Assembly (NCBI GenBank): GCA_963971225.1 | Contig: OZ020268.1 | Coordinates: 46,674,404 to 46,738,403 of the forward strand | Reading direction: 5' to 3' | Source: Melieria omissa | Taxonomy: Eukaryota; Arthropoda; Insecta; Diptera; Ulidiidae | Length of the DNA stretch: 64,000 nucleotides | Shown here: positions 24,480-37,857 of the stretch, piece after piece | How positions within the stretch are numbered: the stretch's first letter is position 1 | Layout: every line of letters begins with the position of its first letter | Notes under the pieces: model-generated | What the model saw: only the letters and a program-made list of their open reading frames with translations | The model's database searches: none | What the model was told of the DNA's origin: nothing | Position numbers and translations under genes: made by a program

Positions 24480-27400
24480 ATGGATGATTTGGAGGCAGCT
24501 GTAGTGAAAACAACGACAGCTGCGACGACAATAATGGCGACGGCCGACCAATCTCCTTTCACCAACACAAATGGGAGCAATGACCAAGGCAGCGCACACA
24601 GCAGTCCGCGAGGGGCGAGCGGTGCTCAAGTGGCGGCAAACGCCGCGGAACAATATCAAACACATCGGTCAAGTGTGAAACAAATACGACTGCCAATTGT
24701 GGGCATGACGTGCCAAAGTTGCGTAAGGAACATCGAGAGCACGGTGGGCGGGAAGGCAGGTGTGCTGAACGCGCGTGTGGTGCTTGAGGAGAACGCTGGC
24801 TACTTCGAATATGATGCTGATCTCACAGATCCGACAAAAATTGCTTTCGAAATCGACGAAATGGGCTTCGAGTGTCCGTACCAACCAAGTGCAAATACCG
24901 TTGCCGCCCCCGCCTCAACGTCCAGCACAGCCAGCACAAAGATACGCGTCATTGGAATGACGTGCCAGTCGTGTGTGCGCAACATTGAGGGCAACATAGG
25001 CACCAAGGCGGGCGTGCACGGCATTCGTGTCATTCTGGAGGATAAGTGCGCAACAGTTGAGTACGATGCTGCGCAGCTGACGCCCCCACAAATTGCGGAA
25101 ATGATTGACGACATGGGTTTCGAGGCTAGCGTGTGGGAGGAGAAGGAGCAGGCTGTCCGCGCGAGTGGTGGCAACATACCTGTGCAAAATACACCACCTG
25201 GCAGCTCACCACCGCGACACTCGCTCACCTCCAAATCGGCGAGTGCTTCGCCCAACGGACACGCAGTGGTGCCCATTGACCAGGAATTGTCCAAGTGCTT
25301 TCTGCACATACGCGGCATGACGTGCGCCAGCTGCGTGGCCACTATTGAAAAGCACTGCCGCAAGATATACGGCCTGGACAGCATACTGGTGGCGCTGCTG
25401 GCCGCGAAGGCGGAGGTCAAGTACAACGCGAACGCAGTGACGGCGGAGAACATTGCCAAATCCATAACGGAGCTGGGCTTCCCATCGGAGATCATCAATG
25501 AGCCGGGCAGCGGCGAGTCAGAGGTAGAAATTGAGATTGCAGGCATGACCTGCGCATCGTGTGTGAACAAAATCGAGAATCATGTGCTCAAGATGAAGGG
25601 AGTGACGGCGGCAGCGGTAACACTCCTAACTAAACGAGGTAAGTGTCGGCGGCGCAAAGGATTAGCAAAGCATTTATCGCTTTCATGCTCGAACATACTT
25701 GTACATATGTGTATGCTACATACACACAAACATATGTTAGCAGCCTTGAAAGTAGAGTGGAGCATGTGGGGCGCAGCACGTCCAACGTTTACAGCTGTGC
25801 GGCGTGGCATGAGGCGTGGACAATGGCGCATACAGGATTTTAATTTGGGGGGACAATTTTGGAGCCGAATACAATCCGAGGTCATATTTTGTACCAGAAA
25901 TTTTTGTGTTTGGGGGGTTTGAACCCCAAAACCCCTTGTGTGCACCAATGGGCACGCAGCATACGCTCAAACATACGTTTATCTGCAAGCGGTATTTGTG
26001 AATAATTGCAAATGTATCCAGTTTCGCTATTGTTAGTATGGTCGCTCTTGTTGTTATAGCAATATTTGGCTGTTGTGTTAGTTTAGCACTGAGCGCATAC
26101 CATTGAAATTGAAAATAAAAGAAAGGCGTGTTGTACAGATGTTTGCGTCAGAAACCCGAAATTGTGAATTCGTTTGGTTCGATTCGGCTTTAATGTTTTG
26201 CTTTTAATTGTACAAAATTTAAATTCTTAATGGGTTAGCTGAACTTTCCAGAAATATTTGTTAAGACTTTTAAAAGCCACCTACGTTGCTATGGCGGGAC
26301 ATTTAATGAGTGAGTTCAGTACTCCAGTTGCTGTTATCTGTTAAGGTCTTAGACTCAGGTATTAGCCACTTTGACTTTCCAGCGTTTTCGCCAGGTACAC
26401 CAACACGTTGGCGTACGGTTCACTTTCAATTTCACCAGCCAATCAATCTCAATCTGTGCAAGCTCATTTTATTTTCCACAAAAAATAAGTGTTATTCTTC
26501 CGTTATAATTGTTTCGATAAATGCGAGTAATTTTTCTCGAATTCCCAATAAATATTTTGCGCTCAACGTCGCTATTCGACCTCACATGACACTGAAATCT
26601 CAGGGCGAAAACAACAACTTCAAGTTGAATACAAGTTTTAAGTGCTACGAAAATAATAACAAATGAAATACGAAAATGTGCGCTTATTCTCGAATTGGAT
26701 GCGGTTTTATTTTTCGTCTTTCTAAATAAAACGCCAAAAACTGAAGTCACGTTCCCTTTCTCTGCTCAACGTCTTCCCAATTTAATGGCGTTGCATTGAA
26801 CACTTCGCTTCGAAAACACATTCCCATGAGTAATCGATGTGTAAACCTGACTCCCATGTGCACGAGTAACTATACAAGACGCACACGCCATCGATTCACA
26901 AAATTGCATCTCGCTCGCATTCGCGTCGTAGCCAAACTTCGATCTGATCGATCTGCAATTTTCGCCAAATCGTTGAGACACTCTGTGATGAAGACGCAGA
27001 ACAAACGAGTATTCTGTCCCTCCCTTTTCGCCGATCAGCCGGCTAGAAAATAAAACGATGCAACGACGTTGTGTTCGCAATGCAAGCGCGTGTTTTTAGA
27101 TTATTGCTGTTGACAAGGTTTTCAGACTCGAACAGACAGATGTGGTGTGATGTACTGTTTGACTAAACATCGTGTTAGAACAACTAATAGACGCTACGTG
27201 CCACTCTGCACTCCCAGCAATCGAATCACTATCCGACATTATTGAATTTCATCTTTTGACACCATATGATATTAGGAAGTCAGTCACCCGTGAATTACTT
27301 TATATGGTTTTAACGGTTCCGTATAAAACGCATTTTACACGCTGACCCAGTGGTAATTTTTTTAAATTTATTCTTTTGAAATTAGTCGTTCCCACTTGCG

Positions 27401-30400
27401 GATTACTCATCGGTTTACCCTAACCAAAACAAGCGCAGAGGAAGAATTTTGATCACACAGAAGAAACTAGTGCTCGCCGGTGATTAGCACAGACGTGTTT
27501 ATGCTCTATGGATATTCAAACGTGTTTTATAGATAAGACGTACGTCATTGGTGTAGGCCAATGTTCAACAAACCAGTTACAGGCGTTGAAACCTACAACC
27601 TTTAACTAGCTCAAGTGTTACATCCATTCTCGAAGAACTGTGTACAATATGTGGAGCGGCACCCGCTTCCTCAGTTGCTGCACTCATAAAGACAAGAATG
27701 TGGTCGCGATAACTCGGCCCCTGCGTCTACATTACATCAACGTGTACTGCTGCAAGTACTGCCTGAAGCAATTACAGTCACAACTGCTTAACTGCAAGTC
27801 GCTTAACTGAAATAGAAGTCCATGTGCCATTTTTATTTTATATCTTTCCCGAAAACTAAAGTTGGGCCCCGCGGTTTAGCACGCGCTCATGTTTCCCCCG
27901 ATACAAATTCTTAACCGATTGTTGACCCCGACACTTTTTGATTAAAAAAACAACATGTGCCTAATTATCTTTGATTTCAAGTGTTTTAATATTTTCTCTA
28001 AGCAAATTCTTAACCCTTGGTTTACTACGGTAAATTAATTTTCAGAAAAATTAAAAGTATGTTTTAATTATTTCCCGATTGAAGTGCTTTTGCTAAGTTT
28101 GAAGTCAAATTTCCAATAAATATTGTTTCTTCATACAAACTGTTAACCCATTGTTTACCCCGTTAGATTTGAATTTTCAAGAAAGTGAAAAACACATGTC
28201 TAATTATTTCTCACTAAGAGTACTTTCACCAAGTTTGAAGTCAATGGGCCCATTAATTCATGTTTTTTCATAGCTTCTCTATAGAAACATTTAACCCGTC
28301 GTTGACCCCGTCCGATTTTAATTTTCAGAAAAATTAAAAACACGTATCGAATTATGGTACGTTTGAAGTACTTTCACCAAGTTTGAAGTCAAATAAAATT
28401 TGTTTGTCCATTAATACTTTTACCCCGTCGTTGATCCAGTTAGATTTTGATTTTTAAAATAATGAGAAACACGTGTCTATTTTTTTTTAATTTCAAGTAT
28501 TTTTACAATTTTTGAAGTCAATAGGCCCATTGGTTCATGCTTTTTTGGAGTCTTCCCGTAAAAAAACTTCAACCCATTGTTGGCCCAGTTAAATTTTTAT
28601 TTTCGAAAAATTATAAAAAAAACTTGTCGAATTATATTTGATCTAGAGTATTTTCAGGAAGTTCGAAATCAATATTATCTATTATCTATTAAATAACGTT
28701 TCTTTATACAACACATTAACACATGATGCATTTATAAAGGTAAGATCTTCCTTGACAGCTGGTTTTTGACACTGTCTTATAGAACGAGAGCCAATGTTGT
28801 CTAGTACGCATTCAAAAGAAGGGGGCAAAACCACGAAGTAAATTAAAAGCTTCAAATACAAATTAATAAATAGTGATTGCAGCAAAATGTTAAGATTATT
28901 TTTTTATTTTGTGCATTTTATTTGATTTTTTGTATTGATTATTTTTTCTTGTTATTTAAAAATTTTACCCTAAAGTGAATGCGACATTTAAAAAATTATA
29001 TTTTATCTTCGCGGGGCAATGCGACAGTGGAAGTTGCGTACGAAATCTGGTCAACCAATGTGAACGTTGCTTCAGTTGTGTTTTATTGACTGAGATTTTA
29101 TTTCTTTAAAATGTAGTTATTTGTTTCACCTATAGAAATGTATGCTGAAATTGTTTCCCCCTCTTTGTTTAGAAGCAAAAAATACAAAATTCTTTTCATC
29201 GACGTTTCTATAAGACAGAATCTCAATCAATTTTTTCAGTTTTCTGTCGTTGAAGAACTCACCTTTATAATTTCATAATGACATTAACACATGTTTTGCT
29301 CTTTTAGACTCCGAATTTCAGTTCAAATTTCATGTTTGTAGCTTTAGCAGTTTGGGCTGGGCGATGATGAATGAATCAATCAATCAGTCAGTCAAGACAA
29401 ACAATCTATGTATATCAAAATGGAAGTGGTACCACGCCTCCTTATTCAATGCTCACAACTTTCTTTTAGTCGAATTGTGCGACTAAGTAGTAAGTTCGTA
29501 CCAAGTTTCATTGATGTGTGTGTGTGTGTACTGCCTAACTGTTGGGTCATAAAAAATGTGCCACGCCCCTTGTCCAACGCCGATCAAATCTCACCAGTGG
29601 AATGACACATCTGTGAGACGATGTCATACCAAATTTCAATGCTGTGCGGCTTACAATTCCGAAGCTATTCCAAATAAATTATTTGAGTTGTATGGGTGGT
29701 ACCACGCCCCCTTGTTCAGTAACCGCTCCCTTTTCCCTCCCTATACCTTTGGGTACTTCATACTGATGCTTAAAGATCTTCCTTATCAATTTCAAATTTG
29801 ATGCAGGAGTACTCACGTTCTAAGGGTTAGGTTCTTTTCTACCAATTGGCATTAGCCCAGGCGGCGAGACATGTTGCAGTGAACAAAAACGCGTTGCGGA
29901 GTATCCGGTTCTAATTAGTAGTTCCAAAAAAGTACATAATGCCAAAAATTTTGCAATCAAATTATTTGGAATGACAGACACAATTTAAGTTTGCAACACA
30001 ATTTTTAACAAACATAATCTAAGTTTGCATATATTTTGAATACAACTTCCACTTTTTACTTTTATAATCAAGCACTGAAATTAGTTTCGTTAAAGTAACA
30101 TAAAAATACTTTTATGAACTAAAAATTAGGTCCTGGTTAAGTCTTTTCACAAAATTATAAACCACTTTTTGAATTACTGCCTGTGACTACTTTTATTTAC
30201 TGTTTCCTGCATTTTAATAAAAATCCTAAACCAAAAGTAATCATCTTTTGCAGAAAAAATCAATCAACAATCAATGAAGAAAAGATTATTACAGTTTAAA
30301 GTCAATATTATTCAGCTGAGTAATGCTCCTGAATTTGCTTCTGACAATATTCAAGTAATTTTAAATACTCATTAAGCCCCAAAATTTAGATCTACATGTT

Positions 30401-33400
30401 CGAACCTACGAAGCGACCACTTTTTGGAAAACCCAGACTGGCAAACTGAAAAGTTGTATATAAAACATGATTTCATTGCCTTTGTATCTCGTTGCTTTCT
30501 AACGAGGGGAACTAATGAATATACTCAATGTCGTCTGTGTACCGAAACTGAAATGCTAATAAAATTATATTATCAAGTTCAAGGCACAGCAGCAGCTTTC
30601 GAAACTCGTGTTTGTTGCAAAAAGTACTTTGTCACCCTAACTACGCCGGCTAAGCTTTTGGCTAATACCTCAAATATATATTTGGTTTGAAGGTGCAAAC
30701 AAAATCATTTAAAGCGCTATGCTATCGCGAACAGCAGCTGCTGCCAGAAAATAACTATGTGAGGTTGCTTATCGTTTGTCTAATTGCCGCTTATCTGAAT
30801 TATCTTGAGACTCGCGCGCACGAGAATCCAATTTGACCTCTTTAAATTGGCTGTAGCCGCGCTTGGGCCGCCCTATCACCAACACAACACAACATGCACT
30901 CAACGACAACAATGACTAAAGGCAAATGTGCTTTACCTTGCGACTGGTTTCGACTCTAAGCATTAATGTAAACACTCATAAACACGACCCACTATCGGCC
31001 CGCGCAGCCAGAGCGAAGCATTACAAATCATGCAGCGCCTAGCGAGCGATTAGGGAATTCGCGCAAGTTGCGAAATTCGATAAGGCAGCCGCAACTGGGC
31101 AAACAGGTTCAACACTCGATAGTGACACACACACACCCGCCCTCGCATCCGCTTGCACACGCCAATTGCGCCGCTGGGCACATACTGGTCGCGAGTCGTT
31201 CCACTCGAGCATTCTATGTATAAATAAATATTTGCTTACTTTTGCCAGTGTCGCCATATTTGCAAAAGCATTTAACATATACAACTTTGTTTATATTTCG
31301 GGTTTTCTTTCTTCCTTGCCGCAGGCAAATTTCGCTTCAACACCGAGCAGACGGGGCCGCGCAACATATGCGAAGCCATCGAACAACTGGGCTTCCAGGC
31401 TCGCCTACTTACCGGCAAGGACAAGATGACGCACAGCTACCTGGAGCACAAGGAGGAGATACGCAAGTGGCGCAACGCCTTTCTCGTCTCGCTGGTGTTC
31501 GGCGGTCCGTGCATGGTGGCCATGATCTACTTCATGGTGGAGATGAGCAACCGCGGACACGCGGCCATGTGCTGCCTGGTGCCCGGCCTGTCCATGGAGA
31601 ATCTGGTCATGTTTCTGCTGTCAACACCGGTGCAGTTCTTCGGCGGCTGGCACTTTTACGTACAGTCGTACCGCGCCATCCGACACGGCACCACCAACAT
31701 GGACGTTCTGATCTCAATGGTCACGACCATCTCGTACATGTACTCGGTGGCCGTGGTGATAGCGGCCGTGCTGATGGAACAGAACTCGTCGCCGCTCACC
31801 TTTTTCGACACACCGCCCATGCTGCTGATATTCATCTCACTGGGCCGCTGGCTGGAGCACATCGCCAAGGGTAAAACATCTGAGGCGCTGTCCAAGCTGC
31901 TATCGCTGAAGGCCGCCGAAGCGGTGCTGGTGCAGGTGACACCCGAGTTTGAAATCGTGTCGGAAAAAGTGATCTCGGTAGACTATGTGCAGCGCGGCGA
32001 TGTGCTTAAAGTGATTCCGGGCGCCAAAGTGCCCGTGGACGGCAAAGTACTTTTCGGTCACTCGACCTGTGACGAGAGCCTCATCACCGGCGAGTCCATG
32101 CCGGTGGCAAAGCGAAAAGGCGCCGTCGTAATTGGCGGCTCGATCAATCAGAACGGAGTGCTGCTCATCACGGCAACACACACCGGCGAGAACACAACGC
32201 TGGCGCAGATTGTGCGCCTCGTTGAGGAGGCCCAGACATCGAAGGCGCCCATACAGCAGCTGGCCGATCGCATTGCCGGCTATTTTGTGCCCTTCGTTGT
32301 GGTGGTGTCAACCATAACGCTGGTCGGCTGGATCATTGTCGGCTTCATCGATCCCAGTTTGGTGCCGGTGGCAATGGAGCACAAAATGCACATGGACACG
32401 AACACGATTGTCATCAGTTATGCGTTCAAGTGTGCGCTGAGCGTACTGGCCATTGCGTGTCCGTGTGCGCTGGGCTTGGCCACACCGACGGCAGTGATGG
32501 TGGCCACCGGCACGGGTGCTATAAATGGAGTGTTGGTGAAGGGCGCGACGGCATTGGAAAATGCTCACAAGGTGGGTTGAAAGCGCATATGAATTTATGC
32601 CAAAAGTATGATTAATTGTCTAATTCAGTACACAAAAATTAATTATGCGAAATTAGAGGTTTTTCCCTTTAGTCTTAAATGTATTGAATTAGCCAACATT
32701 CATACGAAACTGCACTTCATGTATTAAAATTAAAGCAAAACTAATCGGTTTATCTATTAAAACTTTGCGCTCTCATAAACAGGTGAAAACCGTTGTATTT
32801 GACAAGACTGGCACCATCACGCACGGCACGCCCATGACCTCCAAGGTGATCATGTTCGTGAAACCAGCCGTATGCAGCTTGGCCCGAGCGCTCACCATAA
32901 TCGGTGCTGCCGAATTAAACAGCGAGCACCCCATCGCCTCGGCCATTGTGCGCTTCTCCAAGGACATGTTGGGTCTGCAAACATTCGGCAAAACACATAA
33001 CTTTCAAGCAGTGCCGGGCTGTGGCATCAAAGTGACTGTCTCCAACTATGAACAGTCGCTCCGTCAAGCCTGCAATGCCGAAAAGATCATAAACTACGAA
33101 AACAGCTACCGCTCGAACTCACACTCGGTGCATCTGGAAAATGGCGTTAGCATCGAGGAGCTAATACCGCGTTTACGTGCGCAAAAATCTATGGAGCTGC
33201 AGCAGCAGCAACAGCTGTTGCAACTGGACGAGGCGCTCAACAGCGGATCGATGGTCATCGAATCTCTTTCAGCGGTGCTGGGTAGCGAAATCGATGTGTT
33301 GATTGGCAACCGTGAGTGGATGCGTCGCAATGCCATTGCCGTGCCGAACGAAATCGACGACTGCATGACCGATGAGGAATCCAAGGGGCACACGGCTGTG

Positions 33401-34350
33401 CTGTGCGCCCTCAATGGGCAGTTGATCTGCATGTTTGCCGTGTCGGATATGGTTAAGCCAGAGGCTCATTTGGCCGTGTACACGCTGAAAAAAATGGGAA
33501 TCAACGTTATCCTGCTGACGGGCGACAATGAGAACACGGCGGCTAGCATTGCGCGTGAGGTGAGTATTCACTTTAGAAAATTATTGGCGAAGTGAACCCG
33601 TTAATGCTGGTTAATTTTCAGGTGGGCATCAAACGCATCTTTGCCGAAGTGCTGCCCTCGCACAAAGTGGCCAAAATTCAGCTCATACAGGAGAGTGGTG
33701 TGCGCGTGGCCATGGTGGGGGACGGCGTCAACGACAGTCCGGCGCTAGCACAGGCCGACGTGGGGATTGCCATTGCCGCTGGCACAGACGTGGCTGCTGA
33801 GGCCGCAGACGTGGTGTTGATGCGCAACGATCTGATTGACGTAGTTGCCTGCCTAGACCTGTCGCGGCGCACAGTGCGCCGCATACGCTACAACTTTCTC
33901 TTCGCCAGCATGTACAATCTACTCGGCATACCGCTGGCATCGGGCATCTTCGCGCCGCTTGGCTTTACTCTGCAGCCGTGGATGGCTTCCGTTGCGATGG
34001 CGGCGAGTTCGGTGTCAGTTGTTTGCTCTTCTCTGTTGCTAAAGTGCTATCGCAAGCCAACAGCGGCTACGCTGCGCACACCGGAGTACCTTAAGCAAGT
34101 GGCGCTGGAGCGGGAGGCTGAGCGCGAGGGTGGCGATCGGTTGTCGTTGCATCGCGGACTGGAGGATCTGCCCCGACCGAACTTCAACAGCTCAAACAGT
34201 TCGCTGCTGTCGCGCTTGTTCCTGCGACCAGGCAGCAAAGTTGACCCGAACGAAGACAGTCTGCTGGACGCTGACGGCTGCGAGTATCTCTCTGCCAAAA
34301 TAGTAAAGACGAAAAATTTAAAAGATGTGACTGAGATGCAGCGGCTGTGA
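24480..34350 (+). CDS. ATP7: ATP7, copper-transporting P1B-type ATPase
   Basis: Four coding exons, 24480-25638, 31325-32571, 32783-33559 and 33622-34350, join in phase to 1303 residues. The protein pumps Cu(I) into the secretory pathway or out of the cell, as Menkes/Wilson proteins do. The cytosolic N-terminus has four metal-binding domains with GMTCxSC at residues 75, 159, 279 and 355; mammals have six. Eight membrane helices follow. TGES (641-644) is the actuator loop, CPC (765-767) the transmembrane copper site, D809 in DKTGT the phosphorylated aspartate, SEHP (H851-P852) the P1B-specific nucleotide-binding motif, and GDGVND (1094-1099) the hinge. All are intact. Intron 1 (5.7 kb) cuts the fourth metal-binding domain after its CxxC. 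The poly-Gln/Leu insert near 33190 lengthens the N-domain. The exon 1 frame runs on into the intron to 25922, which is not coding. Confidence 0.97.
25821..25950. mobile_element. short palindromic element, copy 1
   Basis: 130 bp with imperfect inverted ends (CAATGGCGCATA and, reverse-complemented, CATTGGTGCACA) and a central GGGGTTTGAACCCC palindrome in a G-rich context. It resembles the copies at 41020-41186 and 43275-43349 in end sequence and layout. Confidence 0.5.
27911..28690 (+). repeat. diverged tandem array in ATP7 intron 1, six units
   Basis: A landmark phrase of the form TTAACCCATTGTTGACCCCG recurs at 27911, 28010, 28143, 28291, about 28420 and about 28569 (spacings about 99, 133, 148, 129 and 149 bp). 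Within each unit follow, in order, GATTTTAATTTTCAGAAAAATTAAAAACAC-like, AATTATTT-like, TACTTTCACCAAGTTTGAAGTCAA and, in several, GGCCCATTAATTCATG. The third and fourth spacings differ by a removable ~20 bp segment. Units are well diverged, so the array is old. Confidence 0.85.
29431..29725 (+). repeat. three CCACGCCC-containing repeat units
   Basis: GGTACCACGCCTCCTTATTC (29431), TGTGCCACGCCCCTTGTCC (29558) and GGTACCACGCCCCCTTGTTC (29698) recur about 127-140 bp apart, each followed by a similar TACCAAATTTCAWTG-type phrase in part of the array. This resembles dispersed repeats with ACCACGCCC units found widely in flies. Confidence 0.55.
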
Positions 34351-34935
34351 GCGAACTGAGCGGACGCGATCGGTATTAACTGTAAGAAATGAAGTGGAAT
34401 GAACTGTTCTTGTTAAACAAATATACATACATCATATTACACATATATGTAGGGTGTGAATTGTAAAATGCGTTAGTTAGTAGTGTTCAGTGGGACTCCG
34501 TGCTGCATTTTGGACAAAGCCAATAATTTTGTTAAGCATTATTGAGCATATTTTGTTTGTTTTCTATTTTTTTACAATGTAATTAAAATTGTCATTAACG
34601 AATATTACATGCATAAACATTTACCTATATATAAGTGCAACTGAGCGCATATTTGCCAGACAGACCATGCGAACTCTAGTTGAAGGTGCGAATGTGCGCG
34701 ACGATGCACGCAGAACAATTACAACGTGCGTATATTTTGTCTTACTATTTCTATTGCCTTGTTTTGTAAAAATGAAAATCCCATGTGTAAAAAATATGTA
34801 ATCCATAACATTATAAAATGCATTACAAACATTGAAGAACATAAGAATGACCGGCCATGTGAGACAAGAAATGCAAAGCGAAAATTGTTACTATTATACA
34901 AAAAAAACTTTTTTTATACAATGCATACAAATCTA

Positions 34936-34941
34936 AATAAA
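34936..34941 (+). terminator. candidate poly(A) signal of ATP7
   Basis: First canonical AATAAA after the ATP7 stop, about 590 bp downstream; implies a 3' UTR of roughly 600 nt. Confidence 0.5.
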
Positions 34942-35890
34942 GACCCTATACCAGCGACAAGCTAAATGCCAAGTTGTTTCGTTTAATGCGACGCCACGAC
35001 GTTCGGGGCAGCTATCATGCGCGACGCAATTCAAACCGAATGCTTATCGGAAATTCAGCAAACAAAATCTGTTCGGGATTTGGCAAATTATCGCTGCCAT
35101 TGTTATTGAAAGCATTTCTGTCTAGTGAAATGGTGCTACGTGTGCGTGGGGTATCAGCGAACTTCTAATGGCTTTTGGTACTGTTGAACTAATTGAACAC
35201 ATTAATGAGGTCACGAGGCCATAAGTTGCGTCGATTGCAGGCGGCAGACAAAGCATGAAAAGCCCTCCCAGTTATTCGAAATGTCGAAGAGCAGTGCGCA
35301 AAAGCTTGTAAGCGATCTGGGAAAGTATTAAATATCAGAGTGTAATCAAGTATGACAAGCAATTAGACGCCCCAAGGGAGGAATGCGAGCAAAGCCTCAA
35401 ACTGCTATCATGCAGTCATTGACGTGATTTTGATATTATGGCTTTTGACGCACGGCAGGAACAAAAGTGGCGCCATATGTGTAGGTATTTATGTAATACT
35501 GCATAACACATATATATATATGAATGACGCACAGATCACAAGTTGGGCCACCGGTGAAGCATGAATTTTGGAGGCAAACGGGGCTAAAGCTGAACTCTTG
35601 TATGCCTTACTGAATATCATTTAACAATATTAAAGTGAGTTATTCGACTTGGTTTTAAGTTATCTATCTATCTATTATAGTTAAGTTTATTAAGAAACGA
35701 CGACAATGTTCTGGAGAAAAAGTGTTCCAGCGACGTGCACGCTAAGGAAGGTTTGTAACTTAAACTGGTACCAGTCAGCAAGCTACTATTATAATCTATG
35801 AGATCGGGCTTCCTGAAAGATAATATTTATCATAAGCAAATAATCGAGGCAACCTCGATGTAAAATCTAGTTCTTCTGGGTGACTATTAA

Positions 35891-36372
35891 CCCATTGCTG
35901 CCGGGTACCAGTTCCGCCCATACGATTTTGATTAAATTTCATACACAACCTGGAATTGACCCAAAACGATCAGAAACAATTTCAGCTTTCTGTCTCTGCA
36001 CGTTGCAGGATATTCATTGGGTCTTTTGTACCCATTAGGCAGCAATAGTACCTTTTTTTCCATACCTTTTAAAGTGATCAGCTAAACACGTGAACAAAAG
36101 TATTGTTTAAAGGTGAGTTAGAAGGCAGATTTTCGTGGGCCACTACGTTTCACCACATTTTCCACCTCCGGAAAAATCACAATTTTTGGAGTCTGGTAAC
36201 TCTAGCTAGATGGCCGAATTTTAGGGTGACCTCCACTAGACTAATGTAGTTCCATCTTTACGCCAACCATCCCTATCAATGATTTTGAGATATCTCTGCC
36301 ACGAACTTTTCTGTGATTTTTTTAAAAAGTCAGTTTTCATGGGTAAAATTTTACCCATTAAGCAGCAATGGG
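35891..36372. mobile_element. TTAA-flanked MITE, family D (piggyBac-like)
   Basis: 482 bp flanked by TTAA (35887-35890 and 36373-36376). The ends CCCATTGCTGC and GCAGCAATGGG are exact inverted repeats (11/11, 15/15 counting TTAA). A further internal copy of the end motif, ACCCATTAGGCAGCAATAG, lies near 36030-36050. Non-coding. Confidence 0.85.
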
Positions 36373-36871
36373 TTAAGGCTGAGGAACCATGTGAAACCAG
36401 ATAGGCCATAGGTTTCAAAACCATTATGAATGCCCTCATTCAAATTTATACTGAAAGAACGGTAGTTTTTGTAGTTTGTAACACGTATTTCCAATTAGTA
36501 CTTCAAATAAAAGAAAGCCGATCTGTTGACTCAGATTCGTGGTCTACATTGGATTTGGGGAGACCCATGTCGCCTAGCACCAGAACCTTTTTGTACAAAA
36601 CCTTGGACAAATTTTAAATAGATTTACTCGTTTTATTTTCTTAGTGATTCGTGCGTCATGTGTTCAAATCACAAAGTTGTTAGCCCTTTATTCCGTGTTT
36701 TTGCAGGTTACTGTCCACTAGTAAGACAGTCTAACTTTCAGGTCGTTCTACCTTACATACATAGATATATGTATACTTGTACAACTATTCCTTCAATGGA
36801 CGTCTGCAGCAGGCTCGATCTTAATCAGCAGAGCATTAGTGACAGACATAGTTATACACTTTCGCCTCAGG

Positions 36872-36955
36872 GTTAACGAGAAATGGTTTTAGTCGGAAAG
36901 AATTTTGCATAATAATGGGTGGCCATTAGTTTCTGTGAAGATTTTCACCTCCTTT
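36872..36955 (+). mobile_element. non-LTR retrotransposon 3' UTR fragment
   Basis: AAATGGTTTTAGTCGGAAAG followed by GAAGATTTTCACCTCC aligns, with gaps, to the tail at 7053-7160 (AGGTGGTTTTAGCCGGTAGG ... GAAGATTTCCCTCT). The two are diverged copies of the same 3' untranslated sequence. Confidence 0.5.
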
Positions 36956-36984
36956 CTTATTTACTTAACTAGTCTTAACAACTC

Positions 36985-37100
36985 GTTAACAGGCACCTCT
37001 GTTTTGGGTGGGTCTTCTCTAGCTGACCACACCATGAATTGATAGGCGTCCTCAGCTTGGTCTTTCCACCGGAGCCACGGTCTGCCTCTTGGTCGTCAAC
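36985..37100 (-). mobile_element. retroelement ORF2 C-terminal fragment (RGRPxxRWxD)
   Basis: The minus strand reads RGRPWLRWKDQAEDAYQFMV. The pattern R-G-R-P-x-x-R-W-x-D is typical of the extreme C-terminus of several non-LTR retrotransposon polyproteins. No upstream domain remains. Confidence 0.45.
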
Positions 37101-37158
37101 TTGCACCTTCTGCGCAAATAAAACAAACATTCGCCTATTTCAATTGGAATGTTTTTAA

Positions 37159-37857
37159 GGGGGTCCTCTAGTAAATTTGTAAATTTTGAAAAAATCGATG
37201 TTTTTTCTTTTTATTTCATATTTTTATAGTATAACTATCATAGAAAAAGTATACGAACGGATTTTGTCGAATTCGTAAACGTCTTTGAGATACAGAGCCT
37301 CAAATCCGTCTCGTTCACTACGCGGTAACACGGTTTTAAAACTTTAAACGCGTTTTTCTCGAAAACACATTTTTTTGACATTGCCATGATTCCGTCGAAA
37401 CTAATTGACCGAATCACTTGATTCTTGTTTTGCTGTATTCTTATGTATAAACTTTTTGCTCCACGGGGTAACCTACGGAGATTGCGCTCCATTGACTAGC
37501 CGATTTTTAGATTTTTAAAACGATGCCGCGGGTCCAATTTTGATCAGATAGGGTTCATTCATTATAGGTCATCCTTTAATTGAAGTAATGCTTTTTAAGA
37601 GAAAATGTTTGGATTACATTTCACACGAACAGGGACAAAGTTAGGATGGCGCTAACGCACCCTTGCAAAAAAACGTGGCCGGTACTCAGCTGGCGGACCC
37701 CAACAGTGTTCGCGGTAGCACGTGGGAAAAAATCTTTTTTTTATAATTCAATGTGTAAAGAAAAAATATACGAAGAATTATTTCATTATCATTTGCAGTT
37801 TCTGAAAAAAATCCCCAAAAAAGCTTTAAAAAACACCGTTTGTGCTAGAGGACCCCC
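37159..37857. mobile_element. TTAA-flanked element, family E (piggyBac-like)
   Basis: 699 bp between TTAA at 37155-37158 and 37858-37861. The left end GGGGGTCCTCTAG and right end CTAGAGGACCCCC are perfect inverted repeats (13/13). Internally AT-rich, without a transposase frame. Confidence 0.88.

Larger units (their letters stand above)
25639..31324 (+). other. ATP7 intron 1 (5.7 kb)
   Basis: Donor G|GTAAGT at 25639 and acceptor TTGCCGCAG| ending at 31324, phase 1. It contains a palindromic short element (25821-25950), a diverged tandem array (27911-28690) and a CCACGCCC-containing repeat (29431-29725). No gene is supported inside; open frames such as 30424-30690 lack ATG starts or domain matches. 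Its size suggests room for regulatory elements. Confidence 0.85.

Noticed and set aside
25639..25922. Extension of ATP7 exon 1 frame into the intron
   Set aside because: A strong donor GTAAGT at 25639 and exact phase match with exon 2 show the extension is intronic; it also runs into a palindromic element.
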